This document shows positions 44,650 through 52,036 of a stretch of 54,541 nt of DNA, piece by piece. The stretch is from Achromobacter pulmonis. Lineage in GTDB: Bacteria > Pseudomonadota > Gammaproteobacteria > Burkholderiales > Burkholderiaceae_B. The position numbers and the translations under genes were made by a program. The stretch is taken from positions 669,289 through 723,829 of the forward strand of contig NZ_POQS01000004.1 in NCBI RefSeq assembly GCF_002885955.2, given 5' to 3'. The number at the start of each line of letters is the position of its first letter. Positions within the stretch are counted from its first letter, which is position 1. Under the pieces are notes generated by a model that saw nothing but the letters and a program-made list of their open reading frames with translations, was not told the DNA's origin and did no database searches.

Positions 44650-47600
44650 ATGACCGACCGCTCCTCCACGCCGGCGGGTTTCAGCCGCCTGGATGCCGCC
44701 TCGCTGTCGCAGAACGCCCGCATGCTGCAGGTGCGCACGCCGCTGGGCGACGCGCTCACCGTCGAACGCATGCAGCTGCGCGAAGGCGTGTCCGAACTGT
44801 ACGCCCTGACCCTGGACTGCCTGGCGCCTTCGGCCGAACTGGACATGGAGCCGCTGCTGGGCAAGGAGATCAGCGTCGGCCTGCTGCTGGCCGACGGCGC
44901 GCGGCGCCTGTGGCACGCGGTGGTCGAAGGCGTGGATGCGCTGGGCGCCGACGGCGGCCTGGCGCGCTACCGGCTGCACGCCGCGCCCTGGCTGGCCACG
45001 CTGCGGCTGCGCCGCGACAGCTTTCTCTACCAGGACAAGACGGCCACCGACATCCTGAGCGAGATCTTCGCCGACTATCCGCTGGCCTCGTTCGCGTTCG
45101 AGATCGCCGATCCGCCGCCCGCGCGCCCGGTGCGCACCCAGTACCGCGAAACCGACCTGGACTTCGTGCTGCGCCTGATGGCCGAGGCCGGCCTGAGCTT
45201 TCGCTTCGATCATCAGCAGGAAGAGAAACAGGACGGCGCCGGCGGCGGCGCGCAGCACCGGCTGGTGGTGTTCGACGCGCGCGCCGCGCATCCGGCCAAT
45301 CCCGCGCCCACGCTGCGCTTTCACCGCAGCGACGCGACCGAAACCGAAGACAGCGTCACACGCTTCGGCGCGGCGCGCGCCATCCAGCCCAACGCGGTCA
45401 CGCGCGTGGCCTGGAACGAGCGCAAGCTGGTCGCGCACGGCGCACACGCCCAGTCCGGCCTGGACGCGGGCGCGCTGCCGCCGCTGGAAGACTACGACTA
45501 TGACGGCCACGGCCGCTACGCCGACGACGCGGGCGCCGAACAGCAGGCCGCCCTCAGCCTGCAGGCCCACGAGGCGCGCATGGTGCGCTTCGACGGCGCC
45601 GGCACCGCGCGCCAGATGGCGCCGGGCCACGACTTCACGCTGACGCAGCACGACCGCTACGCCGAGGGCTCGGGCCAGGCCGTGGACGAACTGGGCGGCA
45701 ACCGCTACACGCTGCTGCACGTGCTGCACGAAGCCGCCAACAACCTGGGCAGCCAGGCCGCCCAGGCGCTGGGCGCGGCCGACCTGGAGCGCGGCACGTA
45801 TCGCAACAGCTTCAGCGCCCAGCCCGCCGCCGCCGCGCTGGCGCCGCCCTGGATCGCCAAGCCCACCGCCCCCGAAGGCGTGACCGCCATTGTCGTGACG
45901 GCCCAGGACGAAGCCATTTCGTCCGGCCGCGACCTGCGCATCAAGGTGCAGTTTCCGTGGCAGCGCGGACGGCGTCCGCTGGCCGGCGGCCTGCCCCACC
46001 GCAGCCACGGCGACGAAGCAGGCAACGCGCCGGGCGACCACAGCTCCGGCGCCTGGCTGCGCGTGGCCGGCGCGCAGGCCGGCCCCAACTGGGGCGCGCA
46101 TCACCTGCCGCGCAAGGGCACCGAAGTGGTGGTGGAATTCCTGGACGGCGACATCGACCAGCCCGTGGTCGCGGCGCAGCTCTACAACGATGCCGACCTG
46201 CCGCCCTGGTCCGCCGGCGTGGACGCCGAGGCCAACCACCCCGGCACGATCAGCGGCTGGCACAGCCGGGGCCTGGATGGCCAGGGCCACAACCAGTGGC
46301 TGTTCGACGACACAGCGGGGCAAGGCCGCACGCGCCTGTCCAGCTCGGCCGCCGCATCGCAGCTGGGCCTGGGCCATCTGGTCGAGCAGGCGCCCGAGGC
46401 GTCCAGCCGCGGCGCATGGCGCGGCACCGGCTTCGAACTGCGCTCGGATGCCTGGACCGTGCTGCGCTCCGGCCAGGGCATGCTGCTCTCGGCCACCGCG
46501 CGCGAGGACGCCCGCTCCACCCAGGCCGACGCGCGCGAGGCGCTAACCCTGATGCGCGGCGCGCAGCATGCCGCGCAACGCATCAACGATGCCGCCACGC
46601 GGCGCCAGGCGCGCGCGCTGGCGGCCACCGATCAATACGACGCGCAGATCCAGGCCACCGACCCCAAGGCCGACGGCCGCTATCCGGACAGCGTGGGTGG
46701 CCAGCAGGCGATCAAGGCCAGTGGCGGCGAACGGACCGGCGCCGAACCGGTGGAACGCATCGACGGCGCGCGCATGCTGATCGACGCGCCGAACTCGCTC
46801 AACCTGTCCACGCCCGCCTCCGCCATCCTGCACGCAAGCGAAAACCTGCACGTCACCACGCAGGCCGACGGCCACGTCGCCGCGCGCCAGACCTTCGCCA
46901 GCGCCTCGGGCCGGTCGACCAGCCTGTTCGTGCAGGACGGCGGCATCCGCGCCGTCGCGGCCAACGCGCCCGTGTCGCTGCACGCGCACACCGACATGCT
47001 GGAAATGCTGGCCGGCCAGGACATCACCGTCACGTCCAGCACCGAAGGCATCGAGATCCTGGCGAACCAGCGCATCACCCTGCAGGCGGCGGGCGCCAGC
47101 ATCGTCATGGACGGCGGCGACATCGTGTTCAAGGGCCCGGGCATGTTCTCGGTCAAGGGCGCCTCGCACAACCTGATCGGTCCGGCCAGCGACGCGGCCG
47201 CGCTGCCGGCGCTGCCCTCGACCCAGGTCGGCGACCCCATGATCGTCAGCGCCGAACTGGTGCACCGGCCCAAGGCCAAGGCGCTGGCGCAGGCGCAGAC
47301 ACCGGCGCAGGCCGGCTCGGCGGCCGCGGATGTCGGCGCGGCGGCCGCCCCCGCCGCGCCGGGCGGCGGCGCGATTCCCGCTTCCGCCGCCGACACCGGG
47401 TTGGCGGGCCGGGCGTCCGCACTTGCCGGGCAGGCCGGCGAACTGGCTTCCGGCGCCGCGCAATCGGCCATGGACGCCGCCAACGCCGCGGCCTCGGCGA
47501 TCGACGGCGCGAAACAGGCCGGCGCAACGGTGATGGCCCGCGCCGCGGAACAGGCCGGCGCGCTGGCGCGTTCGGCCGTCGACACCGCCACGCCCTCCTT

Positions 47601-49527
47601 GATGGCCGGGCCCGGCGCAACGGCCGGCAATAGCGCTTCCGCCGCCGGCGGCGGCATGCTGTCCGGCGCGGCCGGCATGCTGGCGGCCGCCGGCGACGCG
47701 GCCGGCCGGATCGGCGATTTCGTCAACCCCGCCATGGCGCAGGCCCTGACCGCCAGCGGCGACCGCAATGCGGCGATAGGCGCCGCGGTCAACGGCCTGC
47801 TGGGCTCGACCCGCGCCGGGCAATACGGTCTGCCTGCGGTCGCCGGGGCCATCATGCGCGCGCCCAGTCTGGACACCTCCGCGTTGCCGGCCGTGGCGGC
47901 CGCGGTGCTGCAGTCGCCGGCCGTCAGCGGCTCGGGCCTGCCGGCGGTGGCCGCCACCGTGCTGCGCACGCCCGGCTTCTCCCCCGACATGCTGCCCTCG
48001 CCCGTGGCCAAAGTGCTGCAGATGGCGGGCATGCTGCCGGACGGCGCGGCCCAGGGCGCGGGCACGCCGGGCGCCGCGCCGGCCGGCGTCCCCAGCGGCG
48101 CGCCCGCCCAGGACGCCGGCGGCGAACCGGCCGTCTCCAACGCGCTCACCACCTACCGCGGCCGCACCGGCGCGCACCTGCAGTTCGTCAACTTCGCCGA
48201 AGAGGACGAATTCTGGAACGACGGCGCCGTGCTCATCAGCGAGGACCGCCAGACCGCCAGGCCCAGGATACGGGTCAAGTTCAGCAAGGCGGACGTGCAC
48301 AAGTTCAGCATCAAGGTCATCGCCGGCAAGGACAACATCGCCTACACCCAGGCCGAAAAGGGCCGCCACGCCGCCTACCGCGGCCCCGAGGGCAAGACCT
48401 TCCAGTACCAGACGGACCCGGACGGCACCAAGGTCGTGGACGACATCGCGCTGCCGGCCGCCGGCCTCAATACCTACACCTTCGAGGTGCGCGACGCGCG
48501 CAACCAGCGCATCGCCACCGAAACCGTGGAAACGGCCCGCCGCCTGTACATCCAGGAGCTGGTCCTGCCGGGTCCGGACCCGATGGCGCGGGCGCAGGAC
48601 AACAGCGCCGCCGTGGCCGAATACCGCCGCCACGGCATCGACGTGGCCCACCTGCCGCCGCGGCAGGGCCGCGGGCAGGCGAACTACGACGTCGACCAGG
48701 CCGACGCCGACATTCTGAAAGGCCACGCCCGGGCAGTCTACGACCAGTCCGAAGGACCGAACCACGAGCCCTACACCATCGTCGTCTGCCACGTCGAACG
48801 CCTGGCCTTCAAGGCCCCGCAGCACACCATCTACCGCGACGCCTACGCCGGCCCCGGCGAACTCAAGGTCTATGTGCCGCTGGTCGGCGGCGACGGCGCC
48901 GTGCACTACCTCTGGCACGGCATCGACAACGACCCCTGGTTCCTGGACGCCACCTTCGAATACACCGACGCGTCGGGCCAGCGCCGCCGCATTCCCATCC
49001 CGCCGGATCGCGTCTTCCCCGTGCCTGAAAAACAGGGCGTGCCCGAGCAATGCCGCGGTGTGGGCGTGATCGTCGACGGCCTGACGCCGCAACGCACGCT
49101 GGGCAAGATCCACCTCAACGTGCAGTTGATGGACTCGGCGGCCACCGGCGTGGCCTTCCCCGGCACCAACCTGCTGTGCGTCGCTGCGCGCACCCCGTGG
49201 GACCCCGCCGACCCGGCCGGACGCCAGCAGACGCTGGTGCACGAGATCGGCCACCTGCTCTACATGGTGCCCGGCGGACCCGCCTGGGCGCAGGCCAACG
49301 GCTACGGCGACGACGACTCGCAACTCGAGCCCGGTCCCTACTTCTATTCCTCCCACGGCCGCCATTGCCACTACGGCCTGCGCAAGCTGGCCAATGTCGA
49401 GGACTACGCGTACGAGTCGGGCTCCTGCGTCATGTTCGGCATCAGCGGCGCCCCGATACGTTTCTGCCCGGCCTGCGCCAAGGCCGTGCGCAAAGTAGAC
49501 TTCTCAGATGGCTGGTATTCCTTCTAA
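44650..49527 (+). CDS. vgrG: Evolved VgrG with C-terminal zinc metallopeptidase domain
   Basis: 1625 residues, nearly twice the length of a plain VgrG. The VgrG core covers about residues 15-600, with YRETDLDFVLRLMAEAGLSF and, in the OB-fold (about 430-515), VKVQFPWQRG and EVVVEFLDGDIDQPVV. A DUF2345 region follows (about 715-860). Next comes an Ala-rich linker (about 875-1165) with an 18-residue repeat starting LPAVA, then an Ig-like beta domain (about 1175-1310). The C-terminal domain carries the zinc-peptidase motif HEIGH (1531-1535), further histidines (HGRHCHYGL) and a CPAC pair near the end. The layout resembles the periplasm-acting VgrG2b of Pseudomonas aeruginosa. GAAGG precedes the ATG; the 3' end overlaps the likely immunity gene by 20 bp. 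Confidence 0.92.
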   Translation: MTDRSSTPAGFSRLDAASLSQNARMLQVRTPLGDALTVERMQLREGVSELYALTLDCLAPSAELDMEPLLGKEISVGLLLADGARRLWHAVVEGVDALGADGGLARYRLHAAPWLATLRLRRDSFLYQDKTATDILSEIFADYPLASFAFEIADPPPARPVRTQYRETDLDFVLRLMAEAGLSFRFDHQQEEKQDGAGGGAQHRLVVFDARAAHPANPAPTLRFHRSDATETEDSVTRFGAARAIQPNAVTRVAWNERKLVAHGAHAQSGLDAGALPPLEDYDYDGHGRYADDAGAEQQAALSLQAHEARMVRFDGAGTARQMAPGHDFTLTQHDRYAEGSGQAVDELGGNRYTLLHVLHEAANNLGSQAAQALGAADLERGTYRNSFSAQPAAAALAPPWIAKPTAPEGVTAIVVTAQDEAISSGRDLRIKVQFPWQRGRRPLAGGLPHRSHGDEAGNAPGDHSSGAWLRVAGAQAGPNWGAHHLPRKGTEVVVEFLDGDIDQPVVAAQLYNDADLPPWSAGVDAEANHPGTISGWHSRGLDGQGHNQWLFDDTAGQGRTRLSSSAAASQLGLGHLVEQAPEASSRGAWRGTGFELRSDAWTVLRSGQGMLLSATAREDARSTQADAREALTLMRGAQHAAQRINDAATRRQARALAATDQYDAQIQATDPKADGRYPDSVGGQQAIKASGGERTGAEPVERIDGARMLIDAPNSLNLSTPASAILHASENLHVTTQADGHVAARQTFASASGRSTSLFVQDGGIRAVAANAPVSLHAHTDMLEMLAGQDITVTSSTEGIEILANQRITLQAAGASIVMDGGDIVFKGPGMFSVKGASHNLIGPASDAAALPALPSTQVGDPMIVSAELVHRPKAKALAQAQTPAQAGSAAADVGAAAAPAAPGGGAIPASAADTGLAGRASALAGQAGELASGAAQSAMDAANAAASAIDGAKQAGATVMARAAEQAGALARSAVDTATPSLMAGPGATAGNSASAAGGGMLSGAAGMLAAAGDAAGRIGDFVNPAMAQALTASGDRNAAIGAAVNGLLGSTRAGQYGLPAVAGAIMRAPSLDTSALPAVAAAVLQSPAVSGSGLPAVAATVLRTPGFSPDMLPSPVAKVLQMAGMLPDGAAQGAGTPGAAPAGVPSGAPAQDAGGEPAVSNALTTYRGRTGAHLQFVNFAEEDEFWNDGAVLISEDRQTARPRIRVKFSKADVHKFSIKVIAGKDNIAYTQAEKGRHAAYRGPEGKTFQYQTDPDGTKVVDDIALPAAGLNTYTFEVRDARNQRIATETVETARRLYIQELVLPGPDPMARAQDNSAAVAEYRRHGIDVAHLPPRQGRGQANYDVDQADADILKGHARAVYDQSEGPNHEPYTIVVCHVERLAFKAPQHTIYRDAYAGPGELKVYVPLVGGDGAVHYLWHGIDNDPWFLDATFEYTDASGQRRRIPIPPDRVFPVPEKQGVPEQCRGVGVIVDGLTPQRTLGKIHLNVQLMDSAATGVAFPGTNLLCVAARTPWDPADPAGRQQTLVHEIGHLLYMVPGGPAWAQANGYGDDDSQLEPGPYFYSSHGRHCHYGLRKLANVEDYAYESGSCVMFGISGAPIRFCPACAKAVRKVDFSDGWYSF
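47830..48012 (+). repeat. 18-residue tandem repeat in the VgrG linker
   Basis: Three in-frame units of 54 bp (47830-47883, 47884-47937, 47938-47991) begin LPAVAGAIMRAP, LPAVAAAVLQSP and LPAVAATVLRTP; a degenerate fourth unit, LPSPVAKVLQM, starts at 47992. Confidence 0.7.
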
Positions 49528-50125
49528 CCGCGCGCCGCGCCTGCGCCCGCTGCTGGCCGCGCTGTGCGCGGCCACCGCCCTCGCGCTCGCGTACGCGCCT
49601 TCCGGCGCCGCCTCGCCGCCCCCGCCCATGACTACCGACTGGATCGATCCCCCCGCCTTCGCGACCGCCCCCGTGGGCACGACCCGAGAACATGCCTGCA
49701 TGCCCGCCAACCGCGACGACAGCGAGCCTCAGCTGCACCTGGCCGGCCCCAGCCGGGTCAGCCTCCGGGCGGCGGACAAGCTCGTCGTGCCGGTCTGCGC
49801 CCGCGGCATCATCCCCGTCTCCACCAACATGCCGCCGCCCGCCGTCGTCGCGACCGACAAGGCCACGGGCAAGATCTATCGCGGCATCGCCTACCAGCGC
49901 AAGCGGCCCCAGCCGCGCGGCATGGACGTCGACATCGCGCCGGGCTCGGTCCCGCCGCGCGACACGCCCATCGATGCCGGCGTCAGCGTCGGCACGCAGT
50001 TCAGCACCGACGTCGCCGCGGCCGCGGGGCTGCCGCAGCGCGAAGCCGTCTACGAGGTCTACGTGGAAGCCAACGGCCTGCGCTCGAACGCCGTCACGAT
50101 CGAGATCCAGGCCGCCAGGCAATAA
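49508..50125 (+). CDS. Secreted protein, candidate immunity protein for the VgrG metallopeptidase
   Basis: 205 residues with a Sec signal peptide (about residues 1-35, hydrophobic core LLAALCAATALALAYA, ending SGAA). The mature part is beta-rich and Pro/Asp-rich with two cysteines (EHACMP and VPVCARG) that could form a disulfide. I do not recognise the family. It overlaps the peptidase-VgrG gene by 20 bp, so both are made together, and it would be exported to the periplasm, where a VgrG2b-type peptidase would act. Immunity is therefore the most natural role, but it is inferred from position and export. Confidence 0.7.
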   Translation: MAGIPSNRAPRLRPLLAALCAATALALAYAPSGAASPPPPMTTDWIDPPAFATAPVGTTREHACMPANRDDSEPQLHLAGPSRVSLRAADKLVVPVCARGIIPVSTNMPPPAVVATDKATGKIYRGIAYQRKRPQPRGMDVDIAPGSVPPRDTPIDAGVSVGTQFSTDVAAAAGLPQREAVYEVYVEANGLRSNAVTIEIQAARQ

Positions 50126-50131
50126 GCGCCT

Positions 50132-50503
50132 TCAGCCCTGCCCGGCCTTGCCGGGCAGGACCAGGCGCAGCACGCGGTCGCGGATCGACCGCCCATAGGC
50201 CCAGCACGACACCGACAAGGCCAGCATCGCGACCATGAGATAGGCGCGGTACTCCATCGGCACGGGATTGAGCGCCGACAGCGTCAGGAAAGGCTCGAAG
50301 CCCATGAAATCGCTGGCGGCCAGCGTGCTGAAGAACAGGGCCAGGACCGGCCCCGTGAAATGCGGGCGTTCGCCGCGCGCGCCCTTGTCCGCCCACGCGA
50401 ACCAATGGATGAAACGGATAAGCTGGATCGCCACCGCGCATAGCGGCACCACGACGGCGAGCAACAGAACGAGTAAAGCGACGGCGACTTGAGGAGGAAG
50501 CAT
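50132..50503 (-). CDS. Small hypothetical membrane protein
   Basis: 123 residues with about three hydrophobic segments: residues 5-27 (VALLVLLLAVVVPLCAVAI), 48-62 (VLALFFSTLAASDFM) and 85-103 (AYLMVAMLALSVSCWAYG). The C-terminus is basic (RSIRDRVLRLVLPGKAG). No family recognised. It converges on the candidate immunity gene with a 6-bp gap and follows the DUF3304 lipoprotein gene on the same strand by 111 bp. In this effector-rich setting it may be another immunity protein, but nothing in the sequence shows that. Confidence 0.6.
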   Translation of the reverse strand: MLPPQVAVALLVLLLAVVVPLCAVAIQLIRFIHWFAWADKGARGERPHFTGPVLALFFSTLAASDFMGFEPFLTLSALNPVPMEYRAYLMVAMLALSVSCWAYGRSIRDRVLRLVLPGKAGQG

Positions 50504-50614
50504 GGGGGGATTTTAGCGGCTGCGGCCCGCAGCAAGCGCAACCTACACGACGCGCCGGACACGAGCACGCAACACCAGCCCGCACACCGCCATTCCTATG
50601 GATGCCATGGAACT

Positions 50615-50836
50615 TCAGCCATTCTTGTCGCCGGGGGCCGTGCCCGTCGCCTTCAGCCTGGCGATCTTCTCTTCGGACATGGAGCCCACCGCCTTGGCGA
50701 AATCACCTGGCTTGCGTTCTGGCTTGGCCAACACCGCCGCGATCTCCGGATCGTCGTCGAAATTCGATGCAACCGTGAAATACAGGTACATGTATTGCCG
50801 CATGTCCTGCTTGTCCTCGATGCGGTATTTGATCCA
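50615..50836. repeat. Direct repeat, left copy (DUF3304 3' end; partner at 54320-54541)
   Basis: This 222-bp stretch matches 54320-54541 with 15 mismatches and no gaps. The match starts exactly at the stop codon on the left side and runs to the window edge, so the full duplication is longer than can be seen. Confidence 0.85.
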
Positions 50837-51409
50837 GGCCGTCTTGGCTACCTTGGCTACGACACGCCTGACTTCAGAACTGTCCCGATAATTCTGCAGG
50901 GCATCACGATGCTGCGAATACAGCCAGCGGGTGGCGTCGACGATGGGAATGCGAACCTGGCCGAGCAGTTTGCGGCTGAGCGCGATTTCCATGTGCTCAT
51001 CCGGATAGATGTGCAGTTCGAGATAAAGCGGACCGTCTCCGGGTGGGATAGCCGAAGGTGGAAAGTGCACGGATGTTTCCTTGTTGAACATCAGCTCGTC
51101 CAACTTTTCATCGGATATCCGTCCATTGGACATGTGCTTTCTGATTTCCTCTGTATCCGCGCCTGTCCATTCAACCTTGAAATCGGTGCCTTTCAGCCGG
51201 TAGCAACAAGTCACCGAACCCTCCCCGCCTCCCGCGATAATCGCACCCGTTGCAGCCAGATTCCCCTCGCTGTCCTTAATTTCGATACTATCCAAATCCC
51301 AGGGCGTGTAGTTGTAAGTAATGAAGGACAGGCCTCCATAGCTGGGCTCGCCGTTGCAGCCCGCCAGCATTCCCAGGCATGTCAGCCCGGCTATCAGGCG
51401 TTTGCGCAT
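50615..51409 (-). CDS. DUF3304 lipoprotein, candidate immunity protein (copy 1)
   Basis: 264 residues from the ATG at 51407-51409, which has GGGAG seven bases upstream; an ATG two codons earlier sits too close to that site. The lipobox LTCLGMLAGC gives lipid-anchor Cys18. The DUF3304 domain covers about residues 25-150 (FITYNYTPWDLDSIEIKDSE, then GGGEGSVTCCYRLKG). The C-terminal 75 residues are 93% identical at DNA level to a second copy at the window's right edge. DUF3304 lipoproteins often accompany T6SS lipase effectors, so it may protect against the Tle1-like protein encoded nearby. GC content is visibly lower than in the tss genes. Confidence 0.82.
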   Translation of the reverse strand: MRKRLIAGLTCLGMLAGCNGEPSYGGLSFITYNYTPWDLDSIEIKDSEGNLAATGAIIAGGGEGSVTCCYRLKGTDFKVEWTGADTEEIRKHMSNGRISDEKLDELMFNKETSVHFPPSAIPPGDGPLYLELHIYPDEHMEIALSRKLLGQVRIPIVDATRWLYSQHRDALQNYRDSSEVRRVVAKVAKTAWIKYRIEDKQDMRQYMYLYFTVASNFDDDPEIAAVLAKPERKPGDFAKAVGSMSEEKIARLKATGTAPGDKNG

Positions 51410-51436
51410 CGGCATGCTCCCGGTTCATTTCGTCGA

Positions 51437-51925
51437 TTACGGGCGCACCCACTCGCCGCTGTTCCACACGGACTCCGGCACCGCCATGGGCTCGGGCATT
51501 TCGGCGGCGGTGGCGAACCGGGCTTGCACCTGGTCCGGCGCCGTGAAACGCAGCAGCAGCACCGCCGCGTCATTCGGGCGCGGGACTTTCAATTTCGCGC
51601 TATGCGGAAAGCCATTCCCCTGGCCGTCCGCCGCCCCCCATCGGACCTCAACCGGCTTGCGGCGGCTGTCCGGCCCATAAAGGCAGCCAGGATCGAGCGG
51701 GCCCAGCGGCGCCCCGGAAGCCCTTGCGGTCCAGTCGCCCGGAAATGCGCCCGATGCGTCCTCCAGCCGGTAGGCGATGTCGGCATCGGTGTCATTGCGG
51801 GCCTCGCACAACAGCAACGGCGGCAACAGCGCCGTGTAGGCCCAGCGGTAGGCCGGCGGCCCCAAAAACGCGGCCGCCACGACCGAGATGAGGGCAATCC
51901 AGGCCCAGCCACGTTTCAGCGTCAT
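51437..51925 (-). CDS. Hypothetical membrane-anchored periplasmic protein
   Basis: 162 residues. An N-terminal hydrophobic anchor (about residues 8-40, WIALISVVAAAFLGPPAY and TALLPPLLL) is followed by a small exported domain with CEARNDTDADIAYRLED, a second cysteine (DPGCLYGPD) and VEVRWGAADG. No named family recognised; the layout loosely resembles DUF3304-type proteins. It lies between the Tle1-like gene and the DUF3304 copy on the same strand, so it may belong to that effector-immunity group. Confidence 0.6.
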   Translation of the reverse strand: MTLKRGWAWIALISVVAAAFLGPPAYRWAYTALLPPLLLCEARNDTDADIAYRLEDASGAFPGDWTARASGAPLGPLDPGCLYGPDSRRKPVEVRWGAADGQGNGFPHSAKLKVPRPNDAAVLLLRFTAPDQVQARFATAAEMPEPMAVPESVWNSGEWVRP

Positions 51926-51993
51926 GCAATCCTCAACCGATCGAATAACCAGACCGCGATTCCTGAGGAACCCGTGTCCTGTCCCACAGGCGA

Positions 51994-52036
51994 CTAGGGC
52001 CTGTTCACACTAAAAGGAGCCATGCACAGGCCCTAG
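51994..52036. repeat. 11-bp perfect inverted repeat at the Tle1-like gene end
   Basis: CTAGGGCCTGT (51994-52004) and ACAGGCCCTAG (52026-52036) flank a 21-base spacer, and the right arm contains the stop codon of the Tle1-like gene. No T-run follows on the minus strand, so it is not a classical terminator. It could be a REP-like element or a recombination scar. Confidence 0.6.

Noticed and set aside
43843..46377. An 844-codon minus-strand frame opposite tssL and vgrG
   Set aside because: It is a compositional shadow of the VgrG gene and shows no family signature.
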